From assembly GCA_029204225.1 (NCBI GenBank), contig CM055092.1:62178978-62242977 (forward strand): a stretch of 64,000 nt of DNA, given 5' to 3'. Position 1 is the stretch's first letter; every line of letters begins with the position of its first letter. Shown here piece after piece: positions 43,776 to 55,968 of this stretch. Made by a program: the position numbers and the translations under genes. The DNA is from Diphasiastrum complanatum. Its lineage: Eukaryota > Streptophyta > Lycopodiopsida > Lycopodiales > Lycopodiaceae. The notes beneath the pieces were generated by a model. That model made no database searches, was not told where the DNA came from, and saw only the letters and a program-made list of their open reading frames with translations.

Positions 43776-46087
43776 GAAATCATGCCATTTTTGTAAGTTG
43801 AAAATGCCAATCTATATAGTATAAAACTATTTTAGAGAGAGAGTGTGTGTTTTTGCTGCAAAAAAGTCATCCATTTGCAAAGGAAAAAGTCAAAAATATG
43901 TTTATAAAAAATGATATAAAAAAAAAACACATACAAGCTTCTTCTTCTTTTTTTTAGCATACACACATTTCAAATTTGTTTTCTCCCGCCCAGGTCGCTA
44001 GCTCTCTCTCTCTCGATCGGGTCTCTCTCTCCCCATCTTTGTCTCCTCGACTTCTCCTGCTATATTTTTTCCTCCCTCTATCTCTCTTCCCCTCCCTCAC
44101 GATCGAACTCCTCTTCCATGAAATCCAACAACCTTGATCACAAGCATACATGAGCACCACGCTCATCTGCTGCAAAAGGAATCTAAACGTATCATGGATG
44201 TTGTTTGCACTGAATTCTTTGAGGCTCTCAACGCAATCGCCTTCTTGCAATAAGAATGCCTTTCCCAGAGCTGCGCTTCTGCAAGCCTATCCTCCAAGCT
44301 GCGCGCTTTCCCTACAAATACAAGGGGCGGAAACATCTTCACCATTTTGATTGCTTGGGCACCTCCACTGTCATCACATTGTACAATACACTAATCCCAA
44401 CCCAAAGCTATGAGAGTGTCTAGCACCCCCCCGTGTCAACCGCCACACTTTCCACAAACTCGTCATGCCACCGTCGCACTCACTTTCAATGCATTCCACT
44501 ATAAAATTTTCATTTTGGAAAGTTTATAGTTGTAAACCATCCTAGATTTGCAGCTCAACCATCTCAAATCCACATGTCGGCCATCACAGATCTGCAAATT
44601 CTTCAACCACAAGCCAACCATCAGAGATCTGCTCACAGACTAACCTTCAGAGATTTGTAGGCCAATTGTGAAGCCATCAGCCATCAGTCATCTGCAGGCA
44701 GCAACTGGTTACTGGAGCAAGGTTTTTGTTAGCTTTTCCAGGTTGCAAATTTATCATCTTTTTGTCCTTCTAACAAATAAGTTGGATTCATGTGAGATGT
44801 TTGTGGCTTTAGAACATGACAGAAGTCTTTCTTTTGCAGGTTCTTAAGACATCTTCGTGACCTTTTGTGTATACCATAGCCAATGTGTTCTATTCTTACA
44901 ATGCATTTATGCAGCAGGTACATGAACAGAAACTTGTGAAGGTGAAAGCAACAACGTCAACTAGAATTTGTGCATTTCTGTAATGCTTTTTGGATGCAGA
45001 CCAAGAAAGTTTTTGAATAATTTATCTTTAGCATGTCCTTTTTCTTTCTCTATTTGCATCAAAAAAAGAAGTAGAATTTGGAGTCAGGGTAATTTACTTC
45101 TTTTATGCTATTAAGGTCTATTGATTGCTTACTCTCCTACTATGCTCAGTTTGTTTGGCTTCATTCACAAAGCTTTACATGCAGAGAAGAAAGCTTGCAA
45201 ACAGGGAAAGAAGAAATCTACTAAATCTACTAAAAACAAGAATCTACTAAAAGCTATTTTTATTGGAACGTTTATTACTGTTGGAGGTGTCCGCACCCCT
45301 GGGGTTTTAAAAATTAGGTTTACAAATTGGTGTGATCAATCGCTCTCTGCTTACTTTTAGTTATCGAAAGCAGGTCATAAGGAACATGTCAAAATACAGA
45401 AAGATGAAAAGATTTCAGGACAGTTAGGAAATATGCCTACTAATCCAAGCATAGGAGGAGCAAAAGCACGTCGATTTTTGTCAAACCAAACAGGAACCAC
45501 ACACGTCGATTCTTGTCAAACCGCACATGTATGGTGACCGAATAATCGATGGTAGCCGAATAAGAGAAGATGGCCAACAAAGAAGAAGTGGCCGAACTAT
45601 CGGGTAACATTATCACCGATTCCTTTGTATTTTTGCAAACTGTCAAGAAACAAGTGTATTTTTGCAAAGTATGCGATTGTACAAATATTTACAACAACTT
45701 AATGAACGGATCTAAATTAGAAGAGAATAGGGATGGAGAGGATAGAAATCCACAATCACCAAATTCGCAGTGGGGGCATGTTAGAAGATTCTGGTGAAGA
45801 TTCTTCTAACAGATTCTGAATGCTAAAAGAGTCTAACAGATATGAAATGAAGGAATCGAGCTGCAAAACTACATTAAGGAGCGTCGACAAATCACCAAGA
45901 AGGAGTTCCAGAGTTCATATGTACCGGGAATGCCAATTAAAATTTTTTGACAAGTCGCAGATTGGCCAATGAGCGAAAATAAAGCCCAGCGCCTCACCAC
46001 ATATCTTACTGTGACGAGAATAAAAACATGGTCAAGTCAGCATAAAGACTGATATCTATTTGTAATATAACGTCAGAGACCCTTAAA
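43776..46087. repeat. Composite unit, right part, copy B; no recognised gene
   Basis: Collinear with 6336-8700. It contains CT-rich stretches (44000-44100), a shorter form of the minisatellite (44530-44695) and the same small ORFs (minus 44729-44923; plus 45121-45360 and 45570-45797). No known domain. Confidence 0.55.
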
Positions 46088-46410
46088 AGGTGCATGTTGA
46101 AAAGAGGGAGTGAAACGAAGATAACTCAAAAAGAAACGAACACGAAAAGAAATAAACTCGAAACTCGAAGATAAACGAACTCGAATGAAAAATGTTCGTG
46201 CGTAGCAGAATAAGCTATCTCACTCTTTTCTCAAGCGTGACTATGCCTATCAGACTCAAACAAAATATTAGTGATAGAAATCACATTTGATCTGATTACA
46301 TAGCCAAACGTTAAGCATCAAAAACATCAGAAAGATAATTTGTCGTGAACAGCTTGACAAATTATTAGTCGTGAATTATTCACGAAGGGCTAGACTCCTC
46401 GTGCTACCAG
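46088..46410 (-). mobile_element. Copia-II LTR fragment (3' side)
   Basis: Matches 8706-9000, including the same abrupt junction to pol at 'cctcgtgctaccag'. Confidence 0.7.
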
Positions 46411-47000
46411 TAGGAGCTTCGACTAGTGACCACATCTGGTTCTTGAACAGAGAGAAATACTCTATGTCCATGGCTTCTCTCTACGGATCAAAGTCTGGTT
46501 GGCTAAGTGCCTCTTCGACTTTTGTCGGTTTTTGTATCAACAGACTTACCTTGTGGGCTGTGTGCGCACTCGACTTGATCTTCTGGGAGGAATCGACTGA
46601 TGAACCACTCCTGGGACTTGTTGTTGGGTAGCTGCAATGTCTTCGTCTGATTCGGTGTCGAATAGTGGGTCGACAATGGACACGCTTGAGTCTGAAGCTC
46701 GGATAGTCATGTCAATGGCAGGTGGTGAAGGTTCTCCTGGAACAATATATTTGTCTTTGATGTCGACGAATTGATCCTTGATAAATACCGTATCCCATTT
46801 GTACAAGATTTGTTGGGTATCGGGATCATACAGTTTGTATGTGTTATCAGATGAACTATATCCAATCAAGATGGTCTTGAGACCTTGGAAGTCGAATTTC
46901 TTCCTTGTGTCTTTCGAAATCTGCACATAGGTAACGCATCCGAACACTCTTAGGTCCTTCACAGAAGCCTTAGAGCCTGTCCACAACTCATGGGATGTTT
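46411..47000 (-). pseudogene. Copia-II integrase C-terminus and RT start
   Basis: On minus, 47016-46546 is open: LWTGSKASVKDLRVFGCVTYV, DTVFIKDQFVDIKDK, then the RT start in another frame. It is interrupted at 47000 by Copia-I; the matching continuation is at 52862. Confidence 0.85.
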
Positions 47001-47653
47001 TGTGAAAAATTGTCAACTAGTAGTATTTTCCTAACTTGAGATTTTGTAGGCCTATGGCCAAATAAAAGTTAGAGATAGGTTCATACATGTATGTAGAGGC
47101 CCAAAGTATGTGTACACTACTTTTGAGGTCACATTAATTAGAGGAGGTCGAGTGTGGAGCTCTTCTATTGGCTCATAATTTGGTGCATTCCTATTTGACC
47201 AAATTTCTAGGTAGATGGGTGAATCCTATTGGACCCCAATTTTAGCCTATCATAAGACAAGTGGCCAAGAGGCACTATGGCTGCTATAAATAGCCATCTC
47301 CACGAGTATGTACATATCTCATTTTCATTCTATTGAATGAATGTTATGCTCTTTGAAGATCCATCTTCTTCTCTCTCACTTTTTTGTTCATATCTTGCAT
47401 TCTAGCCACTAGAATTGTGATTTCTTTGTTGCTATGGCTTCACACGTGTGAAATGCAGGTTGTAGGCTCTGAAGTACGGACAGGGACAGCAAGTTTCTGT
47501 TTGTGGAAGCTTATGATCAGATCTTGATGTTTAGTTGATGTTTAGTATGCTTAACATCACAATTTCTATCATTTTTTCAATCTAGATGTGCATAACTTCC
47601 ATGGCCAAGATCTTTATGAAACTTTAGCATCTTTTGGATCTGAGTTTTTCACA
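47001..47653 (+). repeat. Copia-I 5' LTR
   Basis: It starts TGTGAAAAAT and ends TTTTTCACA. A TATA box (TATAAATA) is at 47285-47292, so transcription likely starts about 30 bases downstream. The CACGTG-containing word 'cacacgtgtg' occurs near 47441. Confidence 0.95.
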
Positions 47654-47665
47654 TGGTATCAGAGC
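47654..47665 (+). promoter_or_regulatory. Copia-I primer-binding site
   Basis: TGGTATCAGAGC directly follows the 5' LTR and is complementary to the 3' part of plant initiator methionine tRNA, the usual copia primer. The leader from here to 48262 has no supported ORF. Confidence 0.93.
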
Positions 47666-48262
47666 ATTAGGCGGCCAAATGTGCAGGTTTTGCCAGATTT
47701 AGAAGAGATTTGTGGGCGAGTTTGCTTTTGTAGCATTCCAATCAAGTTTCTAGCTAAAAATCTTGTTGATTTATGTGTAGAAATTGGATCTTTGTGATCA
47801 AAACATCATTTGTATGCATTTCAATTGAAGTAGGGCGAATTCCCTCTGTACTTATCAGAATAAGGAGACAAAATTTGTTTTGGAAAGAGGGAGATGCAAG
47901 ATCCAACAAGATCCTATTAGTTTTCCATTCTAGCATATAGTTTTTTGATTCAATTTCTTGCTTCTTCATGTCAAAAACTTCAAAATTGATGTAACCCTCT
48001 GATTTTCAGTTTGCTGAATGATTCAAGAGTGTATTTCAATCTTAGGAGTGAGGGAAAAGCAAGTATATTGAGGTTTGGTCTTGGTTTGATCAAGAAATCA
48101 TAAAACTAGTGGCTAAAATTGAGGAAAAAGTGAGGAAAAGAGAGAAAAAGTAAGGTTTTAGGTTCCAAATCTTTGTGATTTCTTCTTGTGTTTCATTTGT
48201 TGATTCAAGAGAGTGCTTAGTGCATTGGAACAGGTCAAAGATCAGAGATCAATCATTGCAAC

Positions 48263-51200
48263 ATGGCTACAAATGGAGGCTACATGTTGGAAAGCAATGA
48301 TAGGCTTACCTCCCTCAACTATTCTACTTGGAAAGTAAGGATGGAGTCTTTGCTTGAGATGAATGAGTTGATGGATATTGTTGTAGGTGTGGAGGAGAGA
48401 CCTTTGGCACCTCAAGAACAATTGAGGTATGACAAGAGGGCAAAGAAAGCCCTTCACATGATCAAGATGAATGTGACAAATGAGCTTATCAAAGAGGTTG
48501 GTAAGTGCACATCATCTAGTGAAGCTTGGGAAGCCTTGAAGAAGGTTTATGAATCCAAGTCTACTTCTAGAGTGTTGACTTTAAGAAGGCAAATCTTTTC
48601 TTGTATGCAAAAGAAGAGTGAGAGTGGACATGCTTTTGTTTTGAGAGTTAAAGCATTGAATGATGAGTTAGCATGCATTAATGATGGCATAAATAATGAG
48701 GAGCTTGTTCAAGTGATTCTCAATGGCTTGTTGGATGATCATGCTAATCTTGTTCAAAGTTATGCTATCCAAAAATGTTTACCAAGTGTTGGAGACTTGC
48801 AAGAGGTCTTGTTGGCTGAAGAATTCAGGTTGCAAGCAAGAGTGGGAGCATCTTCTACATCTCAAGGAGGAGAAGAGGAGGCAATGTTCTCTAAAGGCAA
48901 GTTCAAGGGCAAAGGTAAAAGCAATTGGTCTAAAGGGCAAGACCAAGGTGAGCACTCTACTTTTGGCAAAAAGAAGGATAGATCTAAGCTAAAATGTTTC
49001 TATTGTGGAGTCAAAGGGCATTTTGCTAGTGATTGTTTCAAGAAAAAGAGGGATCAAGGGGAAAAGCAAACCAATCTAACTATTGATGAGGGTGGGGATG
49101 AGCTTCTTTCAAATGATGCTTTTGTTATGTCATCTTGCTTGTTGGCTAATCATGGAGACATTGATCCTTGGTGGATTGATAGTGGAGCCACTTCTCATAT
49201 GACATATCATAAAGAGTATTTTTCATCTTTAATGGCATTTGATGGTGATAGGAAGGTAATCTATACCGCAAATGATGGTGAGTGTACAATCAAGGGGATT
49301 GGCACAATTCCTATTTCACTTTCTACAAATAGGAATATAGAATTGAAAGATGTTTTGCTCATTCCATCCATTACCAAGAACTTACTTAGTGTAAGCCAAA
49401 TGCTTGACAAAGGATTCAAAGTTGAGTTTGATGGTGATGCTTGCTTGATCAAAAAGGGGTGTAGTATCATTGCAAAAGGGAAAAGGCAAGGGAAATTGTT
49501 CAAGCTTGATGCATGTGTTGTTGCTAACCAAGTTGGATGCATGGCAAATGAACAAATGTCAATTCAAGAGGTATGGCATAAAAGGATGGGACATCTCAAC
49601 TACAAGGCCTTGGAGGTAATAGCCAAAAAGGAGGTAGTAAGGGGACTTCCCAAGTCTCTTACTTGCTTGAATCATGTTTGTGAAGAATGTGCTTTGTCTA
49701 AATCACATAGATTGCCATATACTAGATCTATATCTAGATCTAAGATGCTTTTTTCTCTCTTGCATTCGGATATTCATGGTGTTACTACAATTAGCAATGG
49801 AGGTGCTAAGATGTATGTAACTTTCATTGATGATTTTAGTAGATTTTGTTGGGTTTATCTACTAAAGAGCAAGGATGAGGTGTTTGATGTGTTTGTCAAG
49901 TTCAAAGTTGCTATTGAGACTCAATTTACAACCAAAATCAAATGCTTGAGGAGCGACAATGGTGGTGAATACATTTCTAACAAATTCAAAGCCTTTTGCG
50001 ATGAGCATGGGATCAAGAGGGAGTACACATGTCCAAGAACACCACAACAAAATGGAGTGGCCGAGAGGAAGAATAGAACCTTGTGTGAGAGTGCAAAGGC
50101 AATGAGATTGAATGCTAATCTTCCTAAACCTTTTTGGAGTGATGCTTTGTTGTGTGCAAATTTCCTATGCAATAGATGGCCAAGTGTTGTATTGGAAGGA
50201 AAAACCCCTTTTGAAGCTTTGTTTGGTATGAAGCCTAATGTCAAGTTTCTAAGAACTTTTGGATGCATTTGCTACTTCAACATTACTCTTGATGATAGAA
50301 CTAAGGAGGATCCATCTTCAAGAAAGGGCATTTTTGTTGGTTATAGTGAAGTAAGCAAAGCATATAGGATTTATGTTCCTTCAATCAAGAAAGTGTTCAC
50401 AAGTAGGGATGTCATTTTTGATGAAAGTAACATTCCAAAAGTTGTTTCAAGTGATGATGGTGTTGTTGCAACTAATGTGCTTGATGACAATGGAGTTGAT
50501 GACACATTGGATGTGGATGTTGAAGAAGCCTCTTCAAGTCAAATTCCAAGGAGAACTCCAAGGCATAAAGTGAAACCCTCAAGGCTCACTTATGATGGCA
50601 AAGGTAAGCAAGTGGTGGATGGATCCAACTATGCTTTCCTAACTTCTTTTGATGTACCTTCATGTGTAGATGAAGCAAGGCAAAAAGAGGAATGGATCCA
50701 AGCAATGGATCTTGAGTTTGAAGCACTTATGAAGAACAACACATGGAGATTGGTGGAGCTTCCAAAGGGCAAAAGTGCAATTGGATGCAAATGGATCTTC
50801 AAGGTAAAGACAAATCAAGATGGATCTATCAACAAGTTGAAGGCAAGGTTGGTGGCTAAAGGTTATGCTCAAGAGCATGGCATTGACTATGAGGAAACCT
50901 TTGCACCCGTGGCAAAGATGGTGAGCATAAGAGTAATCATTTCCCTTGCAACTCTTTATGGATGGGATCTTTGGCAATTAGACATTTCTAATGCTTTCTT
51001 GAATGGTGATCTTGAAGAGGAAGTCTACATGGAGCAACCCGAGAGCTATGTTTCTCATAGCAAGCCTAATCATGTGTGTTTTCTACAAAAAAGTTTGTAT
51101 GGTCTTAAGCAAGCACCAAGGAGTTGGTATGCTAGGCTTAACTCTTTTCTACTTTCTCAAAACTTCACTATGAGTGAGTATGATCATTCACTTTACTTTA

Positions 51201-52213
51201 GAATTAGTGCTAATGATGTTACAATCCTTCTAATTTATGTGGATGACATTATTTTAAGTGGAGGGAACAAGGAAGATATAGAAGATATCAAGAAAGCACT
51301 AAAAAAGGAATTTGAAGTGCATGATCTTGGTCTTTTGAGCTATATCTTAGGAATAGAAGTAATTAGAACTTCTCAAATCACTTTTATTTCACAAGAGAAG
51401 TATGCTATTTCTATTCTCAATAGATTTCATATGGTAGATGCAAATCCTATTGATACACCTATGGAATCACATGTAAAGCTAACTATAAGAGGTAATGAAA
51501 GATCCTTCGAGGACATTACTCTCTATAGGAAGCTAATAGGTTCTCTTATATATCTAACCATCACAAGACCTGATTTATCTTATTGTGTTGGTAGATTAAG
51601 CCAATTCATGCAAGATCCTAGCATAGAACATTGGAAACTAGGAAAGAGGATCTTGAGATACATCTCGGGAACAAAAGATTTTGGCATTGTTTATAGAGGC
51701 TCATCACCTAACTTATTTGGTTTTTCAGATTCAGATTTTGCAGGAGACCTTATGGATAGAAAATCCATAAATGCACATGCTATTTTCATAGGTGATGGAG
51801 CTATCTCATGGATGTCGAAGAAACAAGCAACTATATCACTTTCTTCTAGTGAGGCCGAGTACAAAGCTTTGACATCATGCACAAAGGAGATGGTGTGGAT
51901 CAAGAGGATGATTATGGAGCTTCATTTGCTGGATTTTTCAGAGAGTCCAATCATCTTTTGTGACAACCTTTCAGCCCAAAGTCTAGCAAGCAATCCGGTT
52001 TTCCATGCAAGGAGCAAACATATCGAGGTGGCTTACCATTTTGTGAGAGAACAAGTGTTGGCAAAAGAGATCAAGCTTGAACATGTCCCATCAAAGGAAT
52101 GTGTGGCTGATATCTTTACCAAAGCATTGGGAAAGGACTTATTTTTCAAGCATAGAACAAGTCTTGGTGTACTTTCTAAATCTATGCTAAAACTAGTTGA
52201 AGAGGGAGTGTGA
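48263..52213 (+). CDS. Copia-I Gag-Pol polyprotein
   Basis: One 1316-codon reading frame contains the whole retrotransposon polyprotein. Gag (UBN2 type) spans about residues 1-220; a CCHC zinc knuckle is at 245-258 (CFYCGVKGHFASDC); the protease has DSG at 306-308. The integrase zinc domain begins near 438 (WHKRMGH) and the core triad is D503, D565, E601 with 35 residues between the last two. RT has LDISNAF (D907) and YVDD (D994, D995). RNase H has D1156, E1197 and D1234. The start ATG at 48263 gives MATNGGYMLESNDR, as in the relics at 3001. The stop TGA (52211-52213) lies just inside the 3' LTR. Gag and Pol are in one frame, so their ratio must be set some other way. Confidence 0.97.
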   Translation: MATNGGYMLESNDRLTSLNYSTWKVRMESLLEMNELMDIVVGVEERPLAPQEQLRYDKRAKKALHMIKMNVTNELIKEVGKCTSSSEAWEALKKVYESKSTSRVLTLRRQIFSCMQKKSESGHAFVLRVKALNDELACINDGINNEELVQVILNGLLDDHANLVQSYAIQKCLPSVGDLQEVLLAEEFRLQARVGASSTSQGGEEEAMFSKGKFKGKGKSNWSKGQDQGEHSTFGKKKDRSKLKCFYCGVKGHFASDCFKKKRDQGEKQTNLTIDEGGDELLSNDAFVMSSCLLANHGDIDPWWIDSGATSHMTYHKEYFSSLMAFDGDRKVIYTANDGECTIKGIGTIPISLSTNRNIELKDVLLIPSITKNLLSVSQMLDKGFKVEFDGDACLIKKGCSIIAKGKRQGKLFKLDACVVANQVGCMANEQMSIQEVWHKRMGHLNYKALEVIAKKEVVRGLPKSLTCLNHVCEECALSKSHRLPYTRSISRSKMLFSLLHSDIHGVTTISNGGAKMYVTFIDDFSRFCWVYLLKSKDEVFDVFVKFKVAIETQFTTKIKCLRSDNGGEYISNKFKAFCDEHGIKREYTCPRTPQQNGVAERKNRTLCESAKAMRLNANLPKPFWSDALLCANFLCNRWPSVVLEGKTPFEALFGMKPNVKFLRTFGCICYFNITLDDRTKEDPSSRKGIFVGYSEVSKAYRIYVPSIKKVFTSRDVIFDESNIPKVVSSDDGVVATNVLDDNGVDDTLDVDVEEASSSQIPRRTPRHKVKPSRLTYDGKGKQVVDGSNYAFLTSFDVPSCVDEARQKEEWIQAMDLEFEALMKNNTWRLVELPKGKSAIGCKWIFKVKTNQDGSINKLKARLVAKGYAQEHGIDYEETFAPVAKMVSIRVIISLATLYGWDLWQLDISNAFLNGDLEEEVYMEQPESYVSHSKPNHVCFLQKSLYGLKQAPRSWYARLNSFLLSQNFTMSEYDHSLYFRISANDVTILLIYVDDIILSGGNKEDIEDIKKALKKEFEVHDLGLLSYILGIEVIRTSQITFISQEKYAISILNRFHMVDANPIDTPMESHVKLTIRGNERSFEDITLYRKLIGSLIYLTITRPDLSYCVGRLSQFMQDPSIEHWKLGKRILRYISGTKDFGIVYRGSSPNLFGFSDSDFAGDLMDRKSINAHAIFIGDGAISWMSKKQATISLSSSEAEYKALTSCTKEMVWIKRMIMELHLLDFSESPIIFCDNLSAQSLASNPVFHARSKHIEVAYHFVREQVLAKEIKLEHVPSKECVADIFTKALGKDLFFKHRTSLGVLSKSMLKLVEEGV
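52199..52208 (+). promoter_or_regulatory. Copia-I polypurine tract
   Basis: GAAGAGGGAG ends exactly at the 3' LTR start (52209), as expected for the plus-strand primer in reverse transcription. It overlaps the last codons of the polyprotein. Confidence 0.85.
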
Positions 52214-52861
52214 AAAATTGTCAACTAGTAGTATTTTCCTAACTTGAGATTTTGTAGGCCTATGGCCAAATAAAAGTTAGAGATAGGTTCATACATGTAT
52301 GTAGAGGCCCAAAGTATGTGTACACTACTTTTGAGGTCACATTAATTAGAGGAGGTCGAGTGTGGAGCTCTTCTATTGGCTCATAATTTGGTGCATTCCT
52401 ATTTGACCAAATTTCTAGGTAGATGGGTGAATCCTATTGGACCCCAATTTTAGCCTATCATAAGACAAGTGGCCAAGAGGCACTATGGCTGCTATAAATA
52501 GCCATCTCCACGAGTATGTACATATCTCATTTTCATTCTATTGAATGAATGTTATGCTCTTTGAAGATCCATCTTCTTCTCTCTCACTTTTTTGTTCATA
52601 TCTTGCATTCTAGCCACTAGAATTGTGATTTCTTTGTTGCTATGGCTTCACACGTGTGAAATGCAGGTTGTAGGCTCTGAAGTACGGACAGGGACAGCAA
52701 GTTTCTGTTTGTGGAAGCTTATGATCAGATCTTGATGTTTAGTTGATGTTTAGTATGCTTAACATCACAATTTCTATCATTTTTTCAATCTAGATGTGCA
52801 TAACTTCCATGGCCAAGATCTTTATGAAACTTTAGCATCTTTTGGATCTGAGTTTTTCACA
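52209..52861 (+). repeat. Copia-I 3' LTR
   Basis: 653 bases, with no difference from the 5' LTR seen by eye. TATA box at 52493-52500. It is followed by TGTTT, the target duplication. Confidence 0.95.
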
Positions 52862-54790
52862 TGTTTTACCTGAGACGGCCTTGGTGAAGATCTGTTCTAG
52901 ACGTAAGCTGCAGTGGAGACAGCTTCGGCCCATAAGCTCTTGGGCATTGATGCAGGCGGGGACCAGAGTACGGTTCTTCCTCTCATCTAAGCCATTTGAC
53001 TGAGGATTGTAAGGAGTGATGAATTGCTGCTCAATGCCTTGGATTTGGCAGTATTCCTTAAATTTAGTACAGATGTACTCTCCGCCATTGTCTGACCTTA
53101 AGGCCTTGATCGTCCTTCCAGTCTCTTTTTCTGCACGCTCCATGAAGATTATGAAGCAATTGAAATCTTCTAATTTCTTCTTGATAAAATACACCATAGT
53201 CCTTCTGGAGAATTCATCAATAAAAGCTATAAAATACTTTGCATCCTTTAGAGAAGGCTTCTTCATTGGGCCACAAATGTCTAAATACACAATGTCTAAC
53301 AATCCTCTAGCAGTATGTTGATGGCTTGATCGAAATGGTTTTCTAGTCTGTTTACCAACTAGACAGTCTTGACAGACAGGTAACTCGACTTTATCACTAG
53401 GATAGTCTAGATCAAGAACAATAGAATGTTTAGACATTTGTTATATAGCAACATGATTCAAGTGACCAAGTCTATAATGCCAAAGTAAACTTTTATTTGC
53501 TTGGATAGAAGTACTGAGTGCCTGACTAGAGGCAGAAAAGCAATAACTTAATCTATACAAGTATCCATGCCTCTTTTGGAGTGCTAGGATCTTGCCTATC
53601 CTATCAACTACCTTGCATTGATCACATTCGAATTCTACTTTATGTCCTAGATCTGTGATTCTGCTTACATAGAGCAGATTCATAAAAAAGTTGGGTACAT
53701 GTATTGGACTTTAGAAAGTAGCTTAGATGGATCATTTGCAAAGCTTAATCATAGTACTTTCACCTTTGATAGCTTGTGTGCTATTATCGCCAAGATGAAC
53801 GTATTTCTTGGTACTTTAGGGTGTATACAACTCGAAACAACCAATGAGACTGGTCATATGCTGAGTGGCACCAAAATTCATGAACCAAGGCTTGTCGTTG
53901 GATGCTCCTTGGTGGCTGGTCGTGAAGGCATCATGATCTGCTCTTGAATGGGCTGTGGAGCTCCTGTAGCTGCATTGGCCACTTGATTCAACTGCCCCTT
54001 GTTGTTGTTCTTAGCTTGTAATATCCGGCAGTCTTAAATTTTGTGGTTGTTTTGTTTGTAGTATCTGTATAATAGCTTCTTCTTTGTTTGTGAATTTGAC
54101 TGTTCTTTGTGCTGTGCTAGTTTTTGGTCTTGCTTTGATTGCTTCGGGCCTTTCTTCTTCTGCTGCTTAGTCATGCTCTTGTTGGTGTACAAAGTGTGAG
54201 AATCAGCTGAGGAACTAGAGGCTTCGTTCCTCCACATGTCTTCCTACAACAACATTATAATGACTCTCGAAAGAGTCAGTTCTGGATGTGTCATGATGAT
54301 CATTACCCAGTGGTTGTATGAGCTTGGTAAGCTTGTAATCAGTGGCATCATTACGTCTTGATCTTCTATGACAAATCCAATAGCGGCCATTTGCTTCAGG
54401 AGGTTCTTGAATCGGTTGATGTGATTTTACAGGGAATCACGATTTGCCATCTTGAGGGAGTAAAATTTCTTCCTGAGATGTAGCTTGGATGCTATATCAT
54501 GCACTTGGTATAATGTGCTCAAGATGTCCCAGACTTTTTTGGATGTCTGGGCTTCGGATACATGGTCGAATTGAGTATTTGAAATATTGAGGATAATCAC
54601 CGCGAATGCCTTTCCATCCTTCAGCTTCCATCTGAAAATTGGTACGTCGTTAGCTTTGGGTTACCCTTCTGCACCTATAACAACGTCATACAACTCCTTA
54701 ACCATTAGCACTATTTTCATCTAAGATTTCCACATATGATAATTGGCTCCATCAAGCTTGTCCATGATAGGACTGGCTTTCTCTTGGGAA
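52862..54790 (-). pseudogene. Copia-II gag to integrase, copy B
   Basis: On minus, from about 54789 (MDSQEKASPIMDKLDGANYHLW-like start with changes) it runs through gag, a lysine-rich tail (NKSMTKQQKK), a decayed knuckle (YRYYKQNNHKI), a degenerate protease region near 53900, the integrase zinc domain (LWHYRLGHLN near 53700) and the core 53437-52862 (FIDEFSRRTMVYF, RSDNGGEY, PYNPQSNGLDERKNRT). Frameshifts separate these. It is split from 46411-47000 by Copia-I. Confidence 0.87.
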
Positions 54791-54939
54791 TCCATGTGGA
54801 AGATTAGTCTAGGTGATAGGAATAATTATCAGTGACTTAAATATGAAAATATGGTGCTAATTTACAACACAGGAAGACAATTAATCTATCAACTAGTAGA
54901 GTCTTGTTACTGTGGAAGCTTATTTGGCTATAGAAATTA

Positions 54940-54951
54940 GCTCTAATACCA
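54940..54951 (-). promoter_or_regulatory. Copia-II primer-binding site, copy B
   Basis: The complement of 'gctctaatacca' is TGGTATTAGAGC, one change from the standard copia primer site, adjoining the LTR at 54952. Confidence 0.75.
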
Positions 54952-55968
54952 TGCTGGAAAGAGGGCGTGAAATGAAGATAACTCAAAAAGAAACGAACAC
55001 AAAAAAAAGCAAACTCGAAACTCGAAGAGAAATGAACTCGAAAATAAGTGAACTCAAAACTTGAAGAGAAACGAACTCGAATGGAAAATGTTTGTGCATA
55101 GCGGAATAAGCTATCTCACTCTTTCCTCAAGCATGACTACGCCTATCAGACTCGAACAGAACATTAGTGATAGAAATCATGTTCGATCTGATTACGTAGC
55201 CAAACGTTAAGCATCTAAAACATCAGAAAGATAATTTGTCACGGGCAGCTAGCGCAAATTATTTGCGAAGAGGTAGACTGATAATTAGTCGTGAACAGCT
55301 AGACTAATAATAATTTGCAAAGATCAGACTATCAGATTAAGTAATAAGAAAGCCAAACAAAATGTAGAAAAACATTGCAATATTGACACAAATCTGAACG
55401 CATAACAAACAAAGCTGAATTCAGATTAAGTATAACGAAATATACATGCCAATAATGGAGGGGAGCACAAAACAATAGCAGACATAACCGCATGCTTCAC
55501 AAAGCTATTCACACAATCTGTAGAAGGTTATGAATCTATTATTGACAATGCATCTGGAAGAAAAGAATCAATGCGCAAAAGCATCAACAATGTCTGCCTC
55601 TAGTTATCAGTGATGTTGTGCAGATGAAGAAAGTACAAAAGTGGATGTGCTGTCTGTGGGAGATCGTGGGTAACTGCTGTCATTGTCAAATCTGATTGGA
55701 CAGTGCATGGGATGAGTGTGATAAGGCTGCGACGTCAGCCTTCGCTAAAATTAACGTTGATGAAACTGCGAAAAATGTGACACTCTGACAAATGCCTTAA
55801 AAACTGATTTATAGGATACCTTCGTTTTTTCTATCAGGTCCCCTTTGGTATTTGTAGGGCAGTGTCGCCTTTTTCACCTGTGGAACTTTACTTGTATTTA
55901 TGCAAACAGTCGCGTTTTATTTGCCTGTCTTATTTTACATGTAAATATGCAGACTGTGCGACAACACA
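54952..55968 (-). mobile_element. Copia-II 5' LTR, copy B
   Basis: About 1017 bases, from 'tgctggaaagagg' to 'gcgacaacaca', aligned along its length with 13411-14466. It carries the same two internal arrays, with fewer 'agctagactgataattagtcg' units. Confidence 0.65.

Larger units (their letters stand above)
47001..52861 (+). mobile_element. Copia-I: complete Ty1/copia element
   Basis: This 5861-base element has LTRs of 653 bases each (47001-47653 and 52209-52861), TG...CA ends, a 5-base target duplication TGTTT (46996-47000 and 52862-52866), a primer site, one uninterrupted polyprotein and a purine tract. By eye the two LTRs show no difference. All catalytic residues of protease, integrase, RT and RNase H are present. 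It is inserted in a minus-strand Copia-II integrase gene. It looks recent and possibly able to transpose. Confidence 0.97.
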
